DNA of 64,000 nucleotides from Streptomyces parvulus (GTDB taxonomy: Bacteria > Actinomycetota > Actinomycetes > Streptomycetales > Streptomycetaceae), in NCBI RefSeq assembly GCF_014648855.1, contig NZ_BMRX01000003.1, positions 1 through 64,000 of the forward strand, given 5' to 3'. The notes under the pieces were generated by a model. That model did no database searches, was not told the origin of the DNA, and saw nothing but the letters and a program-made list of their open reading frames with translations. Positions 22,661 through 31,421 of the stretch are shown piece by piece. How positions within the stretch are numbered: position 1 is the stretch's first letter; each line of letters starts with the position of its first letter. The position numbers and the translations under genes were made by a program.

Positions 22661-23962
22661 TCAGCCCGCTATGGAGTCCAGTTGCTCGGCGGCCGGGCGA
22701 AGTGCCCACAGATCGCCGCCGGGTGGCACCTCCAGCAGGGGCAGCGCGCGCCGCGCGGCACCATCGCCCGCGTCCGCGGCCGCGTGCACGACGTCGCTCG
22801 CGGCGAACCGCTGGAACTCCAGCTCGGGATGGGGCCAGGCCTGGCGGCCCGTCGCGGCGGGCAGCAGATACCGTACGGCCGCGAACAGGCTCTGCCCCTG
22901 CGGCCCCCGGTGGGCCCAGAGGTCCGCGCCGACGTTCTCGCCGATCGCCGCGAGCCGGGTGTAGGCGACGAGGTCGAAGGTGGAGTAGTGCCAGCTCCTG
23001 GTCCGGGCGAGTTCCAGCGGCTGGCTGCCGTCCGCGGCGATCTGGGCGTCGACGCGCTTGGCGGCGGCCTCGCGCACGGTACGGCGGGCCAGTTCGCGGT
23101 CGCCCGTGGCGTACGCGAGTCCGGCCACCAGCATGTCGTAGAAGGTGCCGTGGTTGTTGGCGGCCGCGGCCTCCTGCTGTCCGAAGTCGCTGTCGCGCAG
23201 CCAGCCCAGGAAGTCGCCGTTCCACTCCCCCATCGCCTCCCGGTCCGCGCGCGTCCACTCCGGCGCGCCCGTCTCCAGGAGGGCGACGGCGTCGAGCACG
23301 GAGGTGTAGGACTGGGAGAAGTCGATGATGCCGATGGCCCGGCCGTCGTACTTGCAGGGGATGAACTGGGCGTGGTCGAGGTCGGGGTTCATCCGGGTGG
23401 CCGGGGAGAGGAACCAGGTCCGCAGGACGTCCGCGGCCTTCCGCGCGTACTGCCGCTCGCCGGTGTAGTACCAGGCGAGCGCCAGGTCGTACGAGGAGTC
23501 GAAGACCTTCTCCAGGTCCTGGCGGTCGGTCCCCGTGTCCACCTCGGGGTTCCGCTCGCCGTCGCGCTGGACGTACGGGCAGCCCCACGGGTTGTCGCCG
23601 GTCGGGGTCCGGCTGGGCCACCAGTAGGGAGCCTGGCTCAGATAGTCGTGGACGTCGCCGCCGGGTGCCGGTCGCGGCTTGTCGACGACGGTCCAGGGGC
23701 CCTGGCCGAGCCACCGATCGGCCCTGAGGGTCAACTGCCGCACAGCGCTGCGCAGTTCACGATCACCGAGGACGAGCCGGAGCTTGGCGTACCGCATGCG
23801 TTCACCCGGCAGGACGGCCGTCCTGGGAGCACGGAACACCGCCTGGGCGGCGGAGGCCGGCTGGGTAGACCCGGCCGGGCGCGCGGCGACGGCCGGGGCG
23901 AGCAGCCCGACGAGCGTCAGCGCGGCCAGCAGGGCCGTGATCGGGCGGAATCGTCTTCCCAT
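22661..23962 (-). CDS. Secreted alginate lyase family protein (PL5-like toroid)
   Basis: 433 aa with a signal peptide (MGRRFRPITALLAALTLVGLLAPAVAARP). The mature protein is an alpha/alpha toroid: LSQAPYWWPSRTPTGDNPWGCPYVQRDGE near residue 110, ANNHGTFYDMLVAGLAYATG (catalytic Asn-His pair) and LARTRSWHYSTFDLVAYTRLA (second His/Tyr). These are the conserved motifs of the Alginate_lyase superfamily acting by beta-elimination on uronic-acid polymers. The true polysaccharide is unknown. GGAGAGCG precedes the ATG. The leader contains the palindrome GTTCATGAAC and further GTGAAC-type half sites, suggesting a sugar-responsive repressor. Confidence 0.88.
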   Translation of the reverse strand: MGRRFRPITALLAALTLVGLLAPAVAARPAGSTQPASAAQAVFRAPRTAVLPGERMRYAKLRLVLGDRELRSAVRQLTLRADRWLGQGPWTVVDKPRPAPGGDVHDYLSQAPYWWPSRTPTGDNPWGCPYVQRDGERNPEVDTGTDRQDLEKVFDSSYDLALAWYYTGERQYARKAADVLRTWFLSPATRMNPDLDHAQFIPCKYDGRAIGIIDFSQSYTSVLDAVALLETGAPEWTRADREAMGEWNGDFLGWLRDSDFGQQEAAAANNHGTFYDMLVAGLAYATGDRELARRTVREAAAKRVDAQIAADGSQPLELARTRSWHYSTFDLVAYTRLAAIGENVGADLWAHRGPQGQSLFAAVRYLLPAATGRQAWPHPELEFQRFAASDVVHAAADAGDGAARRALPLLEVPPGGDLWALRPAAEQLDSIAG

Positions 23963-24146
23963 CGCTCTCCGTTCATGAACATGAATAGCGTTCACGATTA
24001 AGGACGAGCAGAGACTAGGTGCGCTCTCCGGGTTTGGCAATGCGTCGCGCTCCCGGGACGGTTCGGCCCGTGGTGGCGACGGCCGCGGCCGGATCGGCCG
24101 ACGGCTGTGCCCGGCCACCCCCGCGATACCGGGGTACTCGTCGGCC

Positions 24147-24533
24147 ATGGCGACTCTGACCCTTCACGCGGCAGGACCGATCGACGCCGACACGGCCTGG
24201 CGGCGGTACGCCCGGCTGGACGAGTGGGCCTCGTGGGCGCCACACATCAGGCGTGTGCACGCGCGGCGCCGTTCCCTCGCTCCGGGCCTCACCGGCCGGG
24301 TGGAGTCGGTGACCGGGCTGAAGGTTCCCTTCCGGGTCGACGCGGTCGACGACGAGCGGCGCGCGTGGTCCTGGCGGGTCCGGGTGGGGCCGGTGCGGCT
24401 CCGGCTGCACCACCAGGTGCACGCCCGCGACGGAGGGTGCAGCACCGACCTCACCCTGAACGGGCCCGGCCTCGTGCTGGCCGCCTACGCGCCGCTCGCC
24501 CGCTTCGCCCTGCGCCGCCTGGTGCGGCGGTGA
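24147..24533 (+). CDS. SRPBCC (START-like) small protein
   Basis: 128 aa. A helix-grip fold is suggested by ADTAWRRYARLDEWASWAPHIRRVHA at the N-terminus, the strand-rich middle (GRVESVTGLKVPFRVDAVDDERRAWSWRVRVG) and the long C-terminal helix (GPGLVLAAYAPLARFALRRLVRR). SRPBCC proteins bind hydrophobic ligands; this one matches the polyketide cyclase/dehydrase-type group by shape only. Monocistronic, divergent from the lyase gene. Confidence 0.75.
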   Translation: MATLTLHAAGPIDADTAWRRYARLDEWASWAPHIRRVHARRRSLAPGLTGRVESVTGLKVPFRVDAVDDERRAWSWRVRVGPVRLRLHHQVHARDGGCSTDLTLNGPGLVLAAYAPLARFALRRLVRR

Positions 24534-24567
24534 GCAACCGGGACCCCGACGCCGCCGCCGCGCTCCG

Positions 24568-25440
24568 TCACCACATGCCGGTACCCGGCGCACCCTTGAA
24601 GGGGCCACGCACCTCAGCGGTGATCCAGCCTCCGTAGAAGTCGCCCCGCTGCGCCCCCACCACCTGGTCGCCGACCGTGCAGCGGTCCATCCGCCCGGGG
24701 TAGAAGGCGAAGAATCCGGCGATGCGCTCGTAGCCCGGTGCGGGAGCAGGGTAGCTCCAAGCCGCGCCGGGCCGCCTGTCGCTCCCCACCACTACGTCCC
24801 AGTACGTCGCCTCGCCCTTCCACTCGCACCAAGTCGGCGCTTCCGCCGCGGGGCGCAGCAGTTCGGTGGCCACGTCCGACGGCGGTACGTAGAAGACCGG
24901 GGGGTGACTCGTCTCCAGCACCCGGACGGCCTCTCGCGTCTCGGCGACGACATGACCCGCGCACTCGACGCGCACCACCCGGGCGTCCTCCCGGAGCGCC
25001 GGCGGCCTCGGGTAGTCCCACACGGACTCCGGCATCGACGAGGCGGGGGCGGTGGGGTCCGGACGTCCTCGGGGCGCCGGATCGAGGTAGACCTGGTCCT
25101 CGTAGCACCAGGCCCAGTCCTCGCCGGGCGCCAGGGAGCGCACCACCGGATGGCCGCTGTCGTCGAAGTGGGCGCTGGCGTGAGCGCCGGGTGAGCTGTC
25201 GCTGCACCCGACGTGTCCGCAGGTCAGGCAGTGCCGCAGGCCGATCTGGTGCCGCCCGCCCGCCGCGCAGGGCAGGCACACCTCGCTCAGGGGCAGTGGC
25301 TCCGGGAACGCCGTTCGGGTGTGTGCGCACAGCCGGCCGTCCGGGCGGCCGCCGTCCGGACGGGGCTCCCACCGCGGCTCCGGTTCCGTCCCACTCCGCG
25401 TCATCGCCGCCGTCCGAGGCGGTCGGTTCCGGCTCTCCAT
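24568..25440 (-). CDS. UBP-type zinc finger fused to a DUF427 domain
   Basis: 290 aa. The N-terminal third is a UBP-type zinc finger (CLPCAAGGRHQIGLRHCLTC, then HVGCSDSSPGAHASAHFDDSGHPVVRSL, with the ordered Cys/His ligands). The C-terminal part, from about residue 140, is a DUF427 domain: SVWDYPRPP, VETSHPPVFYVPPSDV, WCEWKGEATYWDVV and IAGFFAFYPGRMDRCTVGDQVV. Both families are common in actinomycetes but usually as separate proteins. Bacterial UBP fingers have no known ubiquitin to bind and DUF427 has no assigned activity. The start at 25440 has GGAGCGGAG before it. Confidence 0.88.
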   Translation of the reverse strand: MESRNRPPRTAAMTRSGTEPEPRWEPRPDGGRPDGRLCAHTRTAFPEPLPLSEVCLPCAAGGRHQIGLRHCLTCGHVGCSDSSPGAHASAHFDDSGHPVVRSLAPGEDWAWCYEDQVYLDPAPRGRPDPTAPASSMPESVWDYPRPPALREDARVVRVECAGHVVAETREAVRVLETSHPPVFYVPPSDVATELLRPAAEAPTWCEWKGEATYWDVVVGSDRRPGAAWSYPAPAPGYERIAGFFAFYPGRMDRCTVGDQVVGAQRGDFYGGWITAEVRGPFKGAPGTGMW

Positions 25441-25578
25441 CTCCGCTCCTTCCGGCCGAGTCGTCCCCGGCGCGCTTCTGCCTCGCCCCTGCTTCGCCCG
25501 GCTTCGGCCTGCCGGATGCGGTCGCCGTCCACGAGAGACCCAGGGCCTGTCGACGCCGGCATGATCCAACGACAGGCG

Positions 25579-26388
25579 CTAACCGCGTGAGACGCGGCCC
25601 CGGAGCGCCGTGAAGGCGAGGGCGAAACTGACGGTGCCGACGCCGAGCACCGCCAGCAGCCCCGGCCAGAGCCCGGACCACGACCAGCCGTCGCTGAGCA
25701 GGGAGCGCAGGGCGGCGAGGAGGTACGTGACCGGGTTGTAGTCGGCGATGGTGGCCAGCCACCCGGTCAGGGCCTGCTGCGGCAGGAAGGACGTCGTGAG
25801 GAACGCGAAGGGGAAGAAGAGCAGGAAGGAGGAGTTGACGGCCCCGGGACTTCCGGTGCGCAGGGCGATCGCGTAGGGGAATCCGGTGAAGGCCAGTCCC
25901 CAGAGCCCGGCGATGACGACGAAGGCCACGGCCCCGGGCACGCCCGTGGTGAAACCGACTCCGACGACGAGACCGAGGACGATGACCGGGACGCACAGCG
26001 CCATGACGAGCGCGAGGTCCGCGACCATCAGGCCGAGCAGCAGGGCCGTACGGCGCATCGGAGTCAGGAGCAGCCGGTCGAAGTAGCCGCTGCTGATGTC
26101 GGTGACGAGGCCGCTGGCACGGGAGACGCCGGTGACGGCGAAGATGATCGCGACCGGGAGCTGAAAGGCCCGGAAGTCCCGCACGCCGCTCTGCTCGGCG
26201 ACGGGTTCCAGGGCACCGATGTTCACCACGAAGAAGAACACGGGGATGATCAGCGCGGGGACGACGGTCTCCAGGTCGCGCGGAATGGACCGCAGCGCTC
26301 GGATGGCGACGGAGACCAGGTCCCCGGCGAATCCCGCCCGCCGCGGCTGCGCGCGCACGATGCCGCCGCGCTCGTCGGTGGTGGTCAT
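25579..26388 (-). CDS. ABC-2 type transporter permease (DrrB-like)
   Basis: 269 aa with six hydrophobic segments and the ABC-2 signature region (NSSFLLFFPFAFLTTSFLPQQALTGW before the last helices; ADYNPVTYLLAALRSL). Pairs with the ATPase gene upstream, whose stop overlaps this start (ATGA). Together they form a two-component exporter of the daunorubicin-resistance/antibiotic-efflux type. The substrate is not evident; the genes are 15 kb or more from both biosynthetic clusters. Confidence 0.92.
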   Translation of the reverse strand: MTTTDERGGIVRAQPRRAGFAGDLVSVAIRALRSIPRDLETVVPALIIPVFFFVVNIGALEPVAEQSGVRDFRAFQLPVAIIFAVTGVSRASGLVTDISSGYFDRLLLTPMRRTALLLGLMVADLALVMALCVPVIVLGLVVGVGFTTGVPGAVAFVVIAGLWGLAFTGFPYAIALRTGSPGAVNSSFLLFFPFAFLTTSFLPQQALTGWLATIADYNPVTYLLAALRSLLSDGWSWSGLWPGLLAVLGVGTVSFALAFTALRGRVSRG

Positions 26389-27398
26389 GACGCCTCCGTG
26401 TCGGGCCGGCCGCCCTCCGTGCCCCGCGACGCCTCCGCGTCCAGGCGGCGTCCTGCCATGCGCTCCCCCGTGGCGGAGAGGAACACGTCCTCCAGCGACG
26501 GCCGGCGCAGCGACAGCTCCTGGACGGTCACCCCGGGGACCCGGGACAGTGCGACGGCCATGGGGCTGATCGCGGACGGCCCGTCGGACACGCTCACCGT
26601 GAGGGTCCCGCCACTGGTGTCCACCCGCCGCACGACGTCGAGCGACCGCACGGCGCGCCGGGCGTCCTCGACGGGGCCCTCCACTCTCACGACGACCACG
26701 TCGGTACCGATGGCCCGTTTGAGGCTCTCCGGAGTGCCTTCGGCGACCAGCCGGCCCCGGTTGATGATGCCGACCCGGTCGGACAGCTCGTCGGCCTCCT
26801 CCAGGTACTGGGTGGTGAGGAACACCGTCATGCCCAGTTCCTTGTTGAGGCGGCGCACCTCCTCCCAGATGCGGGACCGGCTGACGGGGTCGAGCCCCGT
26901 GGTGGGCTCGTCGAGGAAGAGCACCTCGGGATCGTGAACGAGGGCGAGGGCGAGGTCCAGACGCCGCTTCATGCCCCCGGAGTACGTGCCGACCCGCCGG
27001 CCGAGGGCGCTTCCGATGTCGACGAGGTCGGTCAGCTCCGCCACGCGTGCCCGGGTGGCGGCGCGGGTCAGGCCGTAGAAGCGGCCCTGCAGGGCCAGCA
27101 TCTCCGCGCCCGTCTGCCGGTCGTCCAGCGCGGCCTCCTGCAGCGCCACGCCGACCCGGAGCCGCACCTGGTCGGCCTCGGTCGCGACGTCGTGGCCCGC
27201 CACCGTGGCCCGGCCGGAGGTGGGGCGGAGCAGCGTGCAGAGCACCCGGGTCAGGGTGGACTTGCCGGCGCCGTTGGGGCCGAGGAAGCCGTAGATCTCG
27301 CCGGCGCGGACGGCGATGTCGACGCGGTCGACGGCGACGAGGTCGCCGAAGCGCCGCTCGACGCCCTCCGCCGCGATCGCGGTACCCGGCAGTTCCAT
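26385..27398 (-). CDS. Drug-export ABC transporter ATP-binding protein (DrrA-like)
   Basis: 337 aa. Walker A GPNGAGKST near residue 40, signature YSGGMKRRL, Walker B VLFLDEPTTGLDP and the switch His replaced by Gln in VFLTTQYLEEAD, typical of the DrrA group. The C-terminal extension (from residue about 225) has the regulatory domain fold seen in this subfamily and ends in a hydrophilic tail. First gene of the two-gene export operon. Confidence 0.94.
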   Translation of the reverse strand: MELPGTAIAAEGVERRFGDLVAVDRVDIAVRAGEIYGFLGPNGAGKSTLTRVLCTLLRPTSGRATVAGHDVATEADQVRLRVGVALQEAALDDRQTGAEMLALQGRFYGLTRAATRARVAELTDLVDIGSALGRRVGTYSGGMKRRLDLALALVHDPEVLFLDEPTTGLDPVSRSRIWEEVRRLNKELGMTVFLTTQYLEEADELSDRVGIINRGRLVAEGTPESLKRAIGTDVVVVRVEGPVEDARRAVRSLDVVRRVDTSGGTLTVSVSDGPSAISPMAVALSRVPGVTVQELSLRRPSLEDVFLSATGERMAGRRLDAEASRGTEGGRPDTEAS

Positions 27399-27522
27399 GA
27401 CGCGCTCCCTGCATCGGCCTTCGCACCATGTGTACCGGCCGGACCCGCCGCGCGGATGCAGGCGCGCTCCCCGTCGGGGTCCTACGACGTCATGAGCACT
27501 CCGCCCCTGCCCCGGGACGCCT

Positions 27523-28428
27523 TCAGGGCAGGGCCACCGGGTAGGGCTCGTCGAAGTCCGCCGAGCGGCTGACCCGCTCCCAGGCAGCCGCTTCCGCCGT
27601 CTGGTGGCGGGAGTGGTCCAGGGCCATCGTCGCCGCGTTCACGCCGAGGGGGAGGTGGGCGGGGACCTCCTCGCGGTGGACGGTGCGCACGATAATCTCG
27701 GCGGCCCGCCGCGGGTCCCCCGCCGCGCCGTCCGCGCTCCGGCGCACCCGGCGGTTCATCTCACCGACGGTCGCGTCGTACGCCTGGGGGATGTCGTGGA
27801 CCGTCATCGACGACCCGGCCCAGTCGGTGGCGAAGCCGCTCGGCTCGACGACCATCACCCGCACACCGAAGGGCGCCGTCTCCGCGGCCAGGACGCGGCT
27901 GAAGCCGTCGACCGCGAACTTGGCGGCCTGGTACGAGGCGATGCCGGGCGACCCTCCGACCCTGCCGCCGATCGAGGAGAACTGCACGACCGTGCCCGCC
28001 CCCTGGTGGCGCAGGGTGGGCAGGGCGGCCTTCGTGACGTTGTAGACGCCCCAGAAGTTGGTCTCGAACTGGGCGCGGAAGTCGGCGTCGTCCGCGGTCT
28101 CGATCGGCGACACGTTCGCGTATCCGGCGTTGTTCACGAGCACGTCGATCCGTCCGAAGCGGGTCACCGCCGCGTCGACCGCGCGGCGCGCGGCCCGGGG
28201 GTCGGTGACGTCCAGGGCCAGGGGCAGCACGCGCTCGCCGTACGCGCCGAGGGTCTCGGTCAGGACCTCGGGGCGGCGCGCGGTGGCCACGACCAGGTCA
28301 CCCGCCTCCAGGGCGGCCGTGGCCAGCGCGCGGCCGAAGCCGCGGGAGGAGCCGGTGATGAACCAGACGGGCCGCCCGCCGCCCGTCGTCCCGGTGCCGT
28401 TCATGGAGGTGTTCGCGTCATCACTCAT
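27523..28428 (-). CDS. Short-chain dehydrogenase/reductase
   Basis: 301 aa. Classical SDR motifs: cofactor loop FITGSSRGFG, NNAG in DVLVNNAGYANVSPIE, catalytic Ser in VVQFSSIGG, Tyr/Lys in SYQAAKFAVDGF. The cofactor is probably NADP(H), since ATARRPE follows beta-2. It is divergent from a TetR gene with a large inverted repeat between the two starts, so it is very likely repressed by that regulator. The start is the ATG at 28428, close to the operator, with a weak ribosome site. Confidence 0.92.
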   Translation of the reverse strand: MSDDANTSMNGTGTTGGGRPVWFITGSSRGFGRALATAALEAGDLVVATARRPEVLTETLGAYGERVLPLALDVTDPRAARRAVDAAVTRFGRIDVLVNNAGYANVSPIETADDADFRAQFETNFWGVYNVTKAALPTLRHQGAGTVVQFSSIGGRVGGSPGIASYQAAKFAVDGFSRVLAAETAPFGVRVMVVEPSGFATDWAGSSMTVHDIPQAYDATVGEMNRRVRRSADGAAGDPRRAAEIIVRTVHREEVPAHLPLGVNAATMALDHSRHQTAEAAAWERVSRSADFDEPYPVALP

Positions 28429-28432
28429 GCTT

Positions 28433-28477
28433 TTAGTGAAACACCGTTGCCGTAATAACGCAACGCCGTTTCACTAA
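28433..28477. promoter_or_regulatory. TetR operator between SDR and TetR genes
   Basis: TTAGTGAAAC (28433-28442) is repeated inverted as GTTTCACTAA (28468-28477), and the inner flanks continue the symmetry (CCGTTGC against GCAACG). Total length 45 bp. It fills most of the 68-bp space between the two divergent starts, so binding would block both promoters. Autoregulation of the TetR gene is therefore expected. Confidence 0.8.
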
Positions 28478-28496
28478 GGACTCCTATGATGAGCGC

Positions 28497-29171
28497 ATGA
28501 CTGATCAGGTCGCCTTCCAGCGGGCCCGCAGCGTCCGGGCGAAGCAGGCCCGCGAGACCGCGATCCTCGAGGCGGCCCGCACACTCGGGGCCCGGCACGG
28601 CATCCGGGAGGTGACGCTCACCGACATCGCCGCCGAGGTCGGCATGCACAAGTCGGCGCTGCTCCGCTACTTCGAGACGCGGGAGCAGATCTTCCTCGAC
28701 CTCACCGCGGAGGGCTGGCGCGCATGGTCCGCCGCGCTGCGGGGGCACCTCGCGTCGTGCGAGCGGGCCGCGCCGGGAGCGGTCGCCGACGCCTTCGCCG
28801 CCACGCTGTCGGCACGGCCGCTCTTCTGCGACCTGCTGGCCCAGGCCCCGCTCAACCTGGAGCGGAACGTGTCCCTCGAAGCCGTTCGCGCCTTCAAGCT
28901 CATCACGCTGGAGGAGGTCGCGCGGATCGCCGCCGAACTGGACCGGCTGCTCGGCCTGAGCGAACAGCAGGCCGTGGACACGGTCGCCACCGCGACAGCC
29001 ATGGCCGGAGCCCTGTGGCAGATGGCCACCCCCCGGGCGGCCCTGCGGGAGCTCTACGAGAGCGAACCGCGGCTCGGCCACGCGATCGTCGAGGTGGAAC
29101 CCCGGCTGCGCCGCGTCCTCACCGCCCTGCTCATCGGCATGGACGACGACGGCGGCGCCCGCACGAACTGA
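28497..29171 (+). CDS. TetR family transcriptional regulator
   Basis: 224 aa. The N-terminal HTH is clear: RETAILEAARTLGARHGIREVTLTDIAAEVGMHKSALLRYFETREQIFLDL. The C-terminal part is the ligand domain, with AREELYE-like helices and a typical hydrophobic pocket, and is not specific enough to name an inducer. Divergent from the SDR gene, with its probable operator immediately upstream. An alternative ATG at 28486 is out of frame, so the start at 28497 is firm. Confidence 0.93.
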   Translation: MTDQVAFQRARSVRAKQARETAILEAARTLGARHGIREVTLTDIAAEVGMHKSALLRYFETREQIFLDLTAEGWRAWSAALRGHLASCERAAPGAVADAFAATLSARPLFCDLLAQAPLNLERNVSLEAVRAFKLITLEEVARIAAELDRLLGLSEQQAVDTVATATAMAGALWQMATPRAALRELYESEPRLGHAIVEVEPRLRRVLTALLIGMDDDGGARTN

Positions 29172-29300
29172 TCCGCCGCGGACCGTCGCAAGGACGGCTG
29201 CCGCCCCGCCGCCGCCGACCACTTGACGACGGGGGCATGGATCGGGGCAGACGGGATACCGGTGCCCGGACCGGGCCTCCGGAGCCGGAAGGGGCGATCC

Positions 29301-30161
29301 GTGTTCGAGGGTTTCACCACCGACCTGGTGGACGTCGGCGAGGCATCCGTCTTCGTCCGACACGGCGGAGAGGGGCCGCCCCTGCTGCTGCTGCACGGCC
29401 ATCCCCGTACGTCGGCGACGTGGCACCGCGTCGCGCCCCTCCTGGTCCGGCGCGGCTTCACCGTGGTCTGCCCCGACCTGCGCGGCTACGGCCGGTCCCG
29501 CGGCCCGGCCCCCGCCGCCGACCACGCGCCGCACTCCAAGCGTGCGGTGGCCGGCGACATGGCCGAGGTCATGCGGGCCCTGGGGCACCGGCGCTTCGGG
29601 CTCGTCGGCCACGACCGCGGGGTGCCCGTGGCGCTCCGGCTGGTGCTGGATCACCCGGAGGCGGTGACCCGGGTGGCGTTCGTGGACGGAATCCCCCTGA
29701 GCGAGCATCTGGCACGCGCCGACGCCCGGTTCGCCACCGCCTGGTGGCACTGGTTCTTCTTCGCCCAGCCGGAGATCCCCGAACGCGTCATCAACGCCGA
29801 CCCGGACGCCTGGTACCGCGGCGACGCCCGGGCCATGGGGCAGGAGAACTACGACGAGTGGCGAGCGGCCACCCGCAACCCGGACGTCGTCCGCGCGATG
29901 CTGGAGGACTACCGTGCCGGGCTCACGGTGGACCGCCGCCACGAGGAGGAGGACCGGGCCCGGGGCGCACGGATCCGGTGCCCGGTCCTGGTGCTGTGGT
30001 CGCTGCGGGACGACTTGGAGGACCTGTACGGCGACCCGCGCGCCGTCTGGCGCGACTGGGCCGACGACGTGCGCGGCCAGGGCATCGACGCGGGCCACCA
30101 CGTGGCGGAGGAGGCCCCCGGCCCGCTCTCCGATGCCCTGGGGGACTTCTTCACCCCCTGA
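29301..30161 (+). CDS. Alpha/beta hydrolase, fluoroacetate-dehalogenase/epoxide-hydrolase type
   Basis: 286 aa from GTG 29301, which has GGAAGGGG just upstream (an in-frame ATG at 29223 has none). Motifs: oxyanion HGHPRTSATWHRVAPLL, DLRGYGRSRGP, nucleophile Asp in LVGHDRGVPVALRL, and catalytic His in GIDAGHHVAEEAP. The Asp nucleophile and the DRG elbow point to haloacetate dehalogenase or epoxide hydrolase rather than an esterase. It follows the TetR gene by 129 bp and could be in the same regulon. Confidence 0.88.
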   Translation: MFEGFTTDLVDVGEASVFVRHGGEGPPLLLLHGHPRTSATWHRVAPLLVRRGFTVVCPDLRGYGRSRGPAPAADHAPHSKRAVAGDMAEVMRALGHRRFGLVGHDRGVPVALRLVLDHPEAVTRVAFVDGIPLSEHLARADARFATAWWHWFFFAQPEIPERVINADPDAWYRGDARAMGQENYDEWRAATRNPDVVRAMLEDYRAGLTVDRRHEEEDRARGARIRCPVLVLWSLRDDLEDLYGDPRAVWRDWADDVRGQGIDAGHHVAEEAPGPLSDALGDFFTP

Positions 30162-30182
30162 CCGAACCGGCCCGGGGTGCCC

Positions 30183-30368
30183 TCAGCACGGGTCGAGGCG
30201 ATTGAAGTCGTACGTCGCCTCGTCCCGGACCGTGTAGATCCGGCCGTCGGCGGGGGTCTTGTTCCGGTCGGCGCCGGCGGCTTCCCGACCCTGACAATTG
30301 CCAGGGTGGACGGCCGGGTACCGGGGCGGGGGCCGCCCCGCGCCGTGGCCGGCGGCAGCCCCGGCCAA
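30183..30368 (-). other. Possible gene remnant between hydrolase and ANTAR gene
   Basis: The leftward frame ending at 30183 reads NKTPADGRIYTVRDEATYDFNRLDPC, which has the look of a real protein C-terminus rather than a chance frame. Upstream it degenerates into Arg/Pro-rich shadow sequence, and no start or ribosome site is convincing. It may be the tail of a lost gene. Nothing else is visible in this 225-bp gap. Confidence 0.25.
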
Positions 30369-30386
30369 GACCGGCGGGCCGCGTGT

Positions 30387-31253
30387 TCATTCCGGCCGGC
30401 GGGTGGCGGTGGCGTGGAGGCGTTCCAGTGCGTCCAGGACGACGGTGTTCCAGTGCCAGGACAGCCAGCGACCGACATCGGCGCCGGTCCGCTGGAACGC
30501 CGCGAGTTGGGCACCGGTGAATCCGGCCACGGGGTGTTCGTGGTGGGAGGAGACCATGCCCAGGACCGCGCCGCCGGCATGGGTGAGGGGAACACTGTGG
30601 ACGGCTCGGCTGCCCGCCTGCAGGATCGCGTAGCGCGAGGCCTCGTCGAACACCTCCGCGCTCGCCACGTCCCCCACGGTGACCTGCCGGCGTTGGGCCG
30701 CCGCCTCGGCGCAGGCGGTGGTGGAGCCCTCGACGAAGGCGAAGAACTCGGTGAAGTAGCTGTTGAGGCCCGTGTGGCGGGCCAGGTGCAATCGGTCGCC
30801 GTTCAGGAGCTGGACGTTGCCCATCGGCGTCTGCGCGATCGACAGCACCCGGTGCAGCACCGCCTTCAGCACGGCTCCCTGACTGCCGCGGGAGCCGGGC
30901 TCCAGCATCAGCCCGGGCAGCCGGGGCGGGTCGTGCCGCCGCCGTGCGGGGAACCACAACCGCGCGTCACGGTCGGGAGCGGGCACGCGGACCACGGCGT
31001 CCGCCAGCGTGTGCAGCTTGACGTTGCACTGCTGCGACACCGACCTCAACAGCTCGAACCCTGCCCGGGATTCGCTCAGCCGGTACCGCTTGACCAGCAA
31101 CTCCTGCGCGGCCGCCACTCCTTCGTGAGCCAGGCGGCGGTTACGCGTTCCCAGCTCCTGCGGCGATGGGTCCACCGCACGTGAGCCGGGTGAGGGAGCC
31201 CACAGCGCGGACTGAGCAGTCACCTCGTCCGAGCGGCAGAGGAACTGGTCCAT
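30387..31253 (-). CDS. ANTAR-GAF signalling protein
   Basis: 288 aa. Residues about 35-85 form an ANTAR RNA-binding domain (RRLAHEGVAAAQELLVKRYRLSESRAGFELLRSVSQQ); the rest, from about residue 110, is a GAF domain (VLHRVLSIAQTPMGNVQLLNGDRLHLARH to HSVPLTHAGGAVLGMVSSHHE). Most ANTAR proteins have the RNA-binding domain at the C-terminus, so this order is reversed. Expected to bind tandem hairpins in target leaders and act as an antiterminator. The start at 31253 has CGGAG upstream. Monocistronic. Confidence 0.85.
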   Translation of the reverse strand: MDQFLCRSDEVTAQSALWAPSPGSRAVDPSPQELGTRNRRLAHEGVAAAQELLVKRYRLSESRAGFELLRSVSQQCNVKLHTLADAVVRVPAPDRDARLWFPARRRHDPPRLPGLMLEPGSRGSQGAVLKAVLHRVLSIAQTPMGNVQLLNGDRLHLARHTGLNSYFTEFFAFVEGSTTACAEAAAQRRQVTVGDVASAEVFDEASRYAILQAGSRAVHSVPLTHAGGAVLGMVSSHHEHPVAGFTGAQLAAFQRTGADVGRWLSWHWNTVVLDALERLHATATRRPE

Positions 31254-31421
31254 GGGAAGCTCCGATTCAGGATGCGACGAGCAGGGCATGCCGCATCCGC
31301 GCCCCGGCGGGCGCACTGCGGGCAGCACCTGCTTCCCAAGCGCTCCGTGCCCGACTCTAACCAGAGACGCTCGTGGGGACGAACCCGTCGGCGCGGGTTC
31401 CGCCGGGCGCCGACCCGGGGT

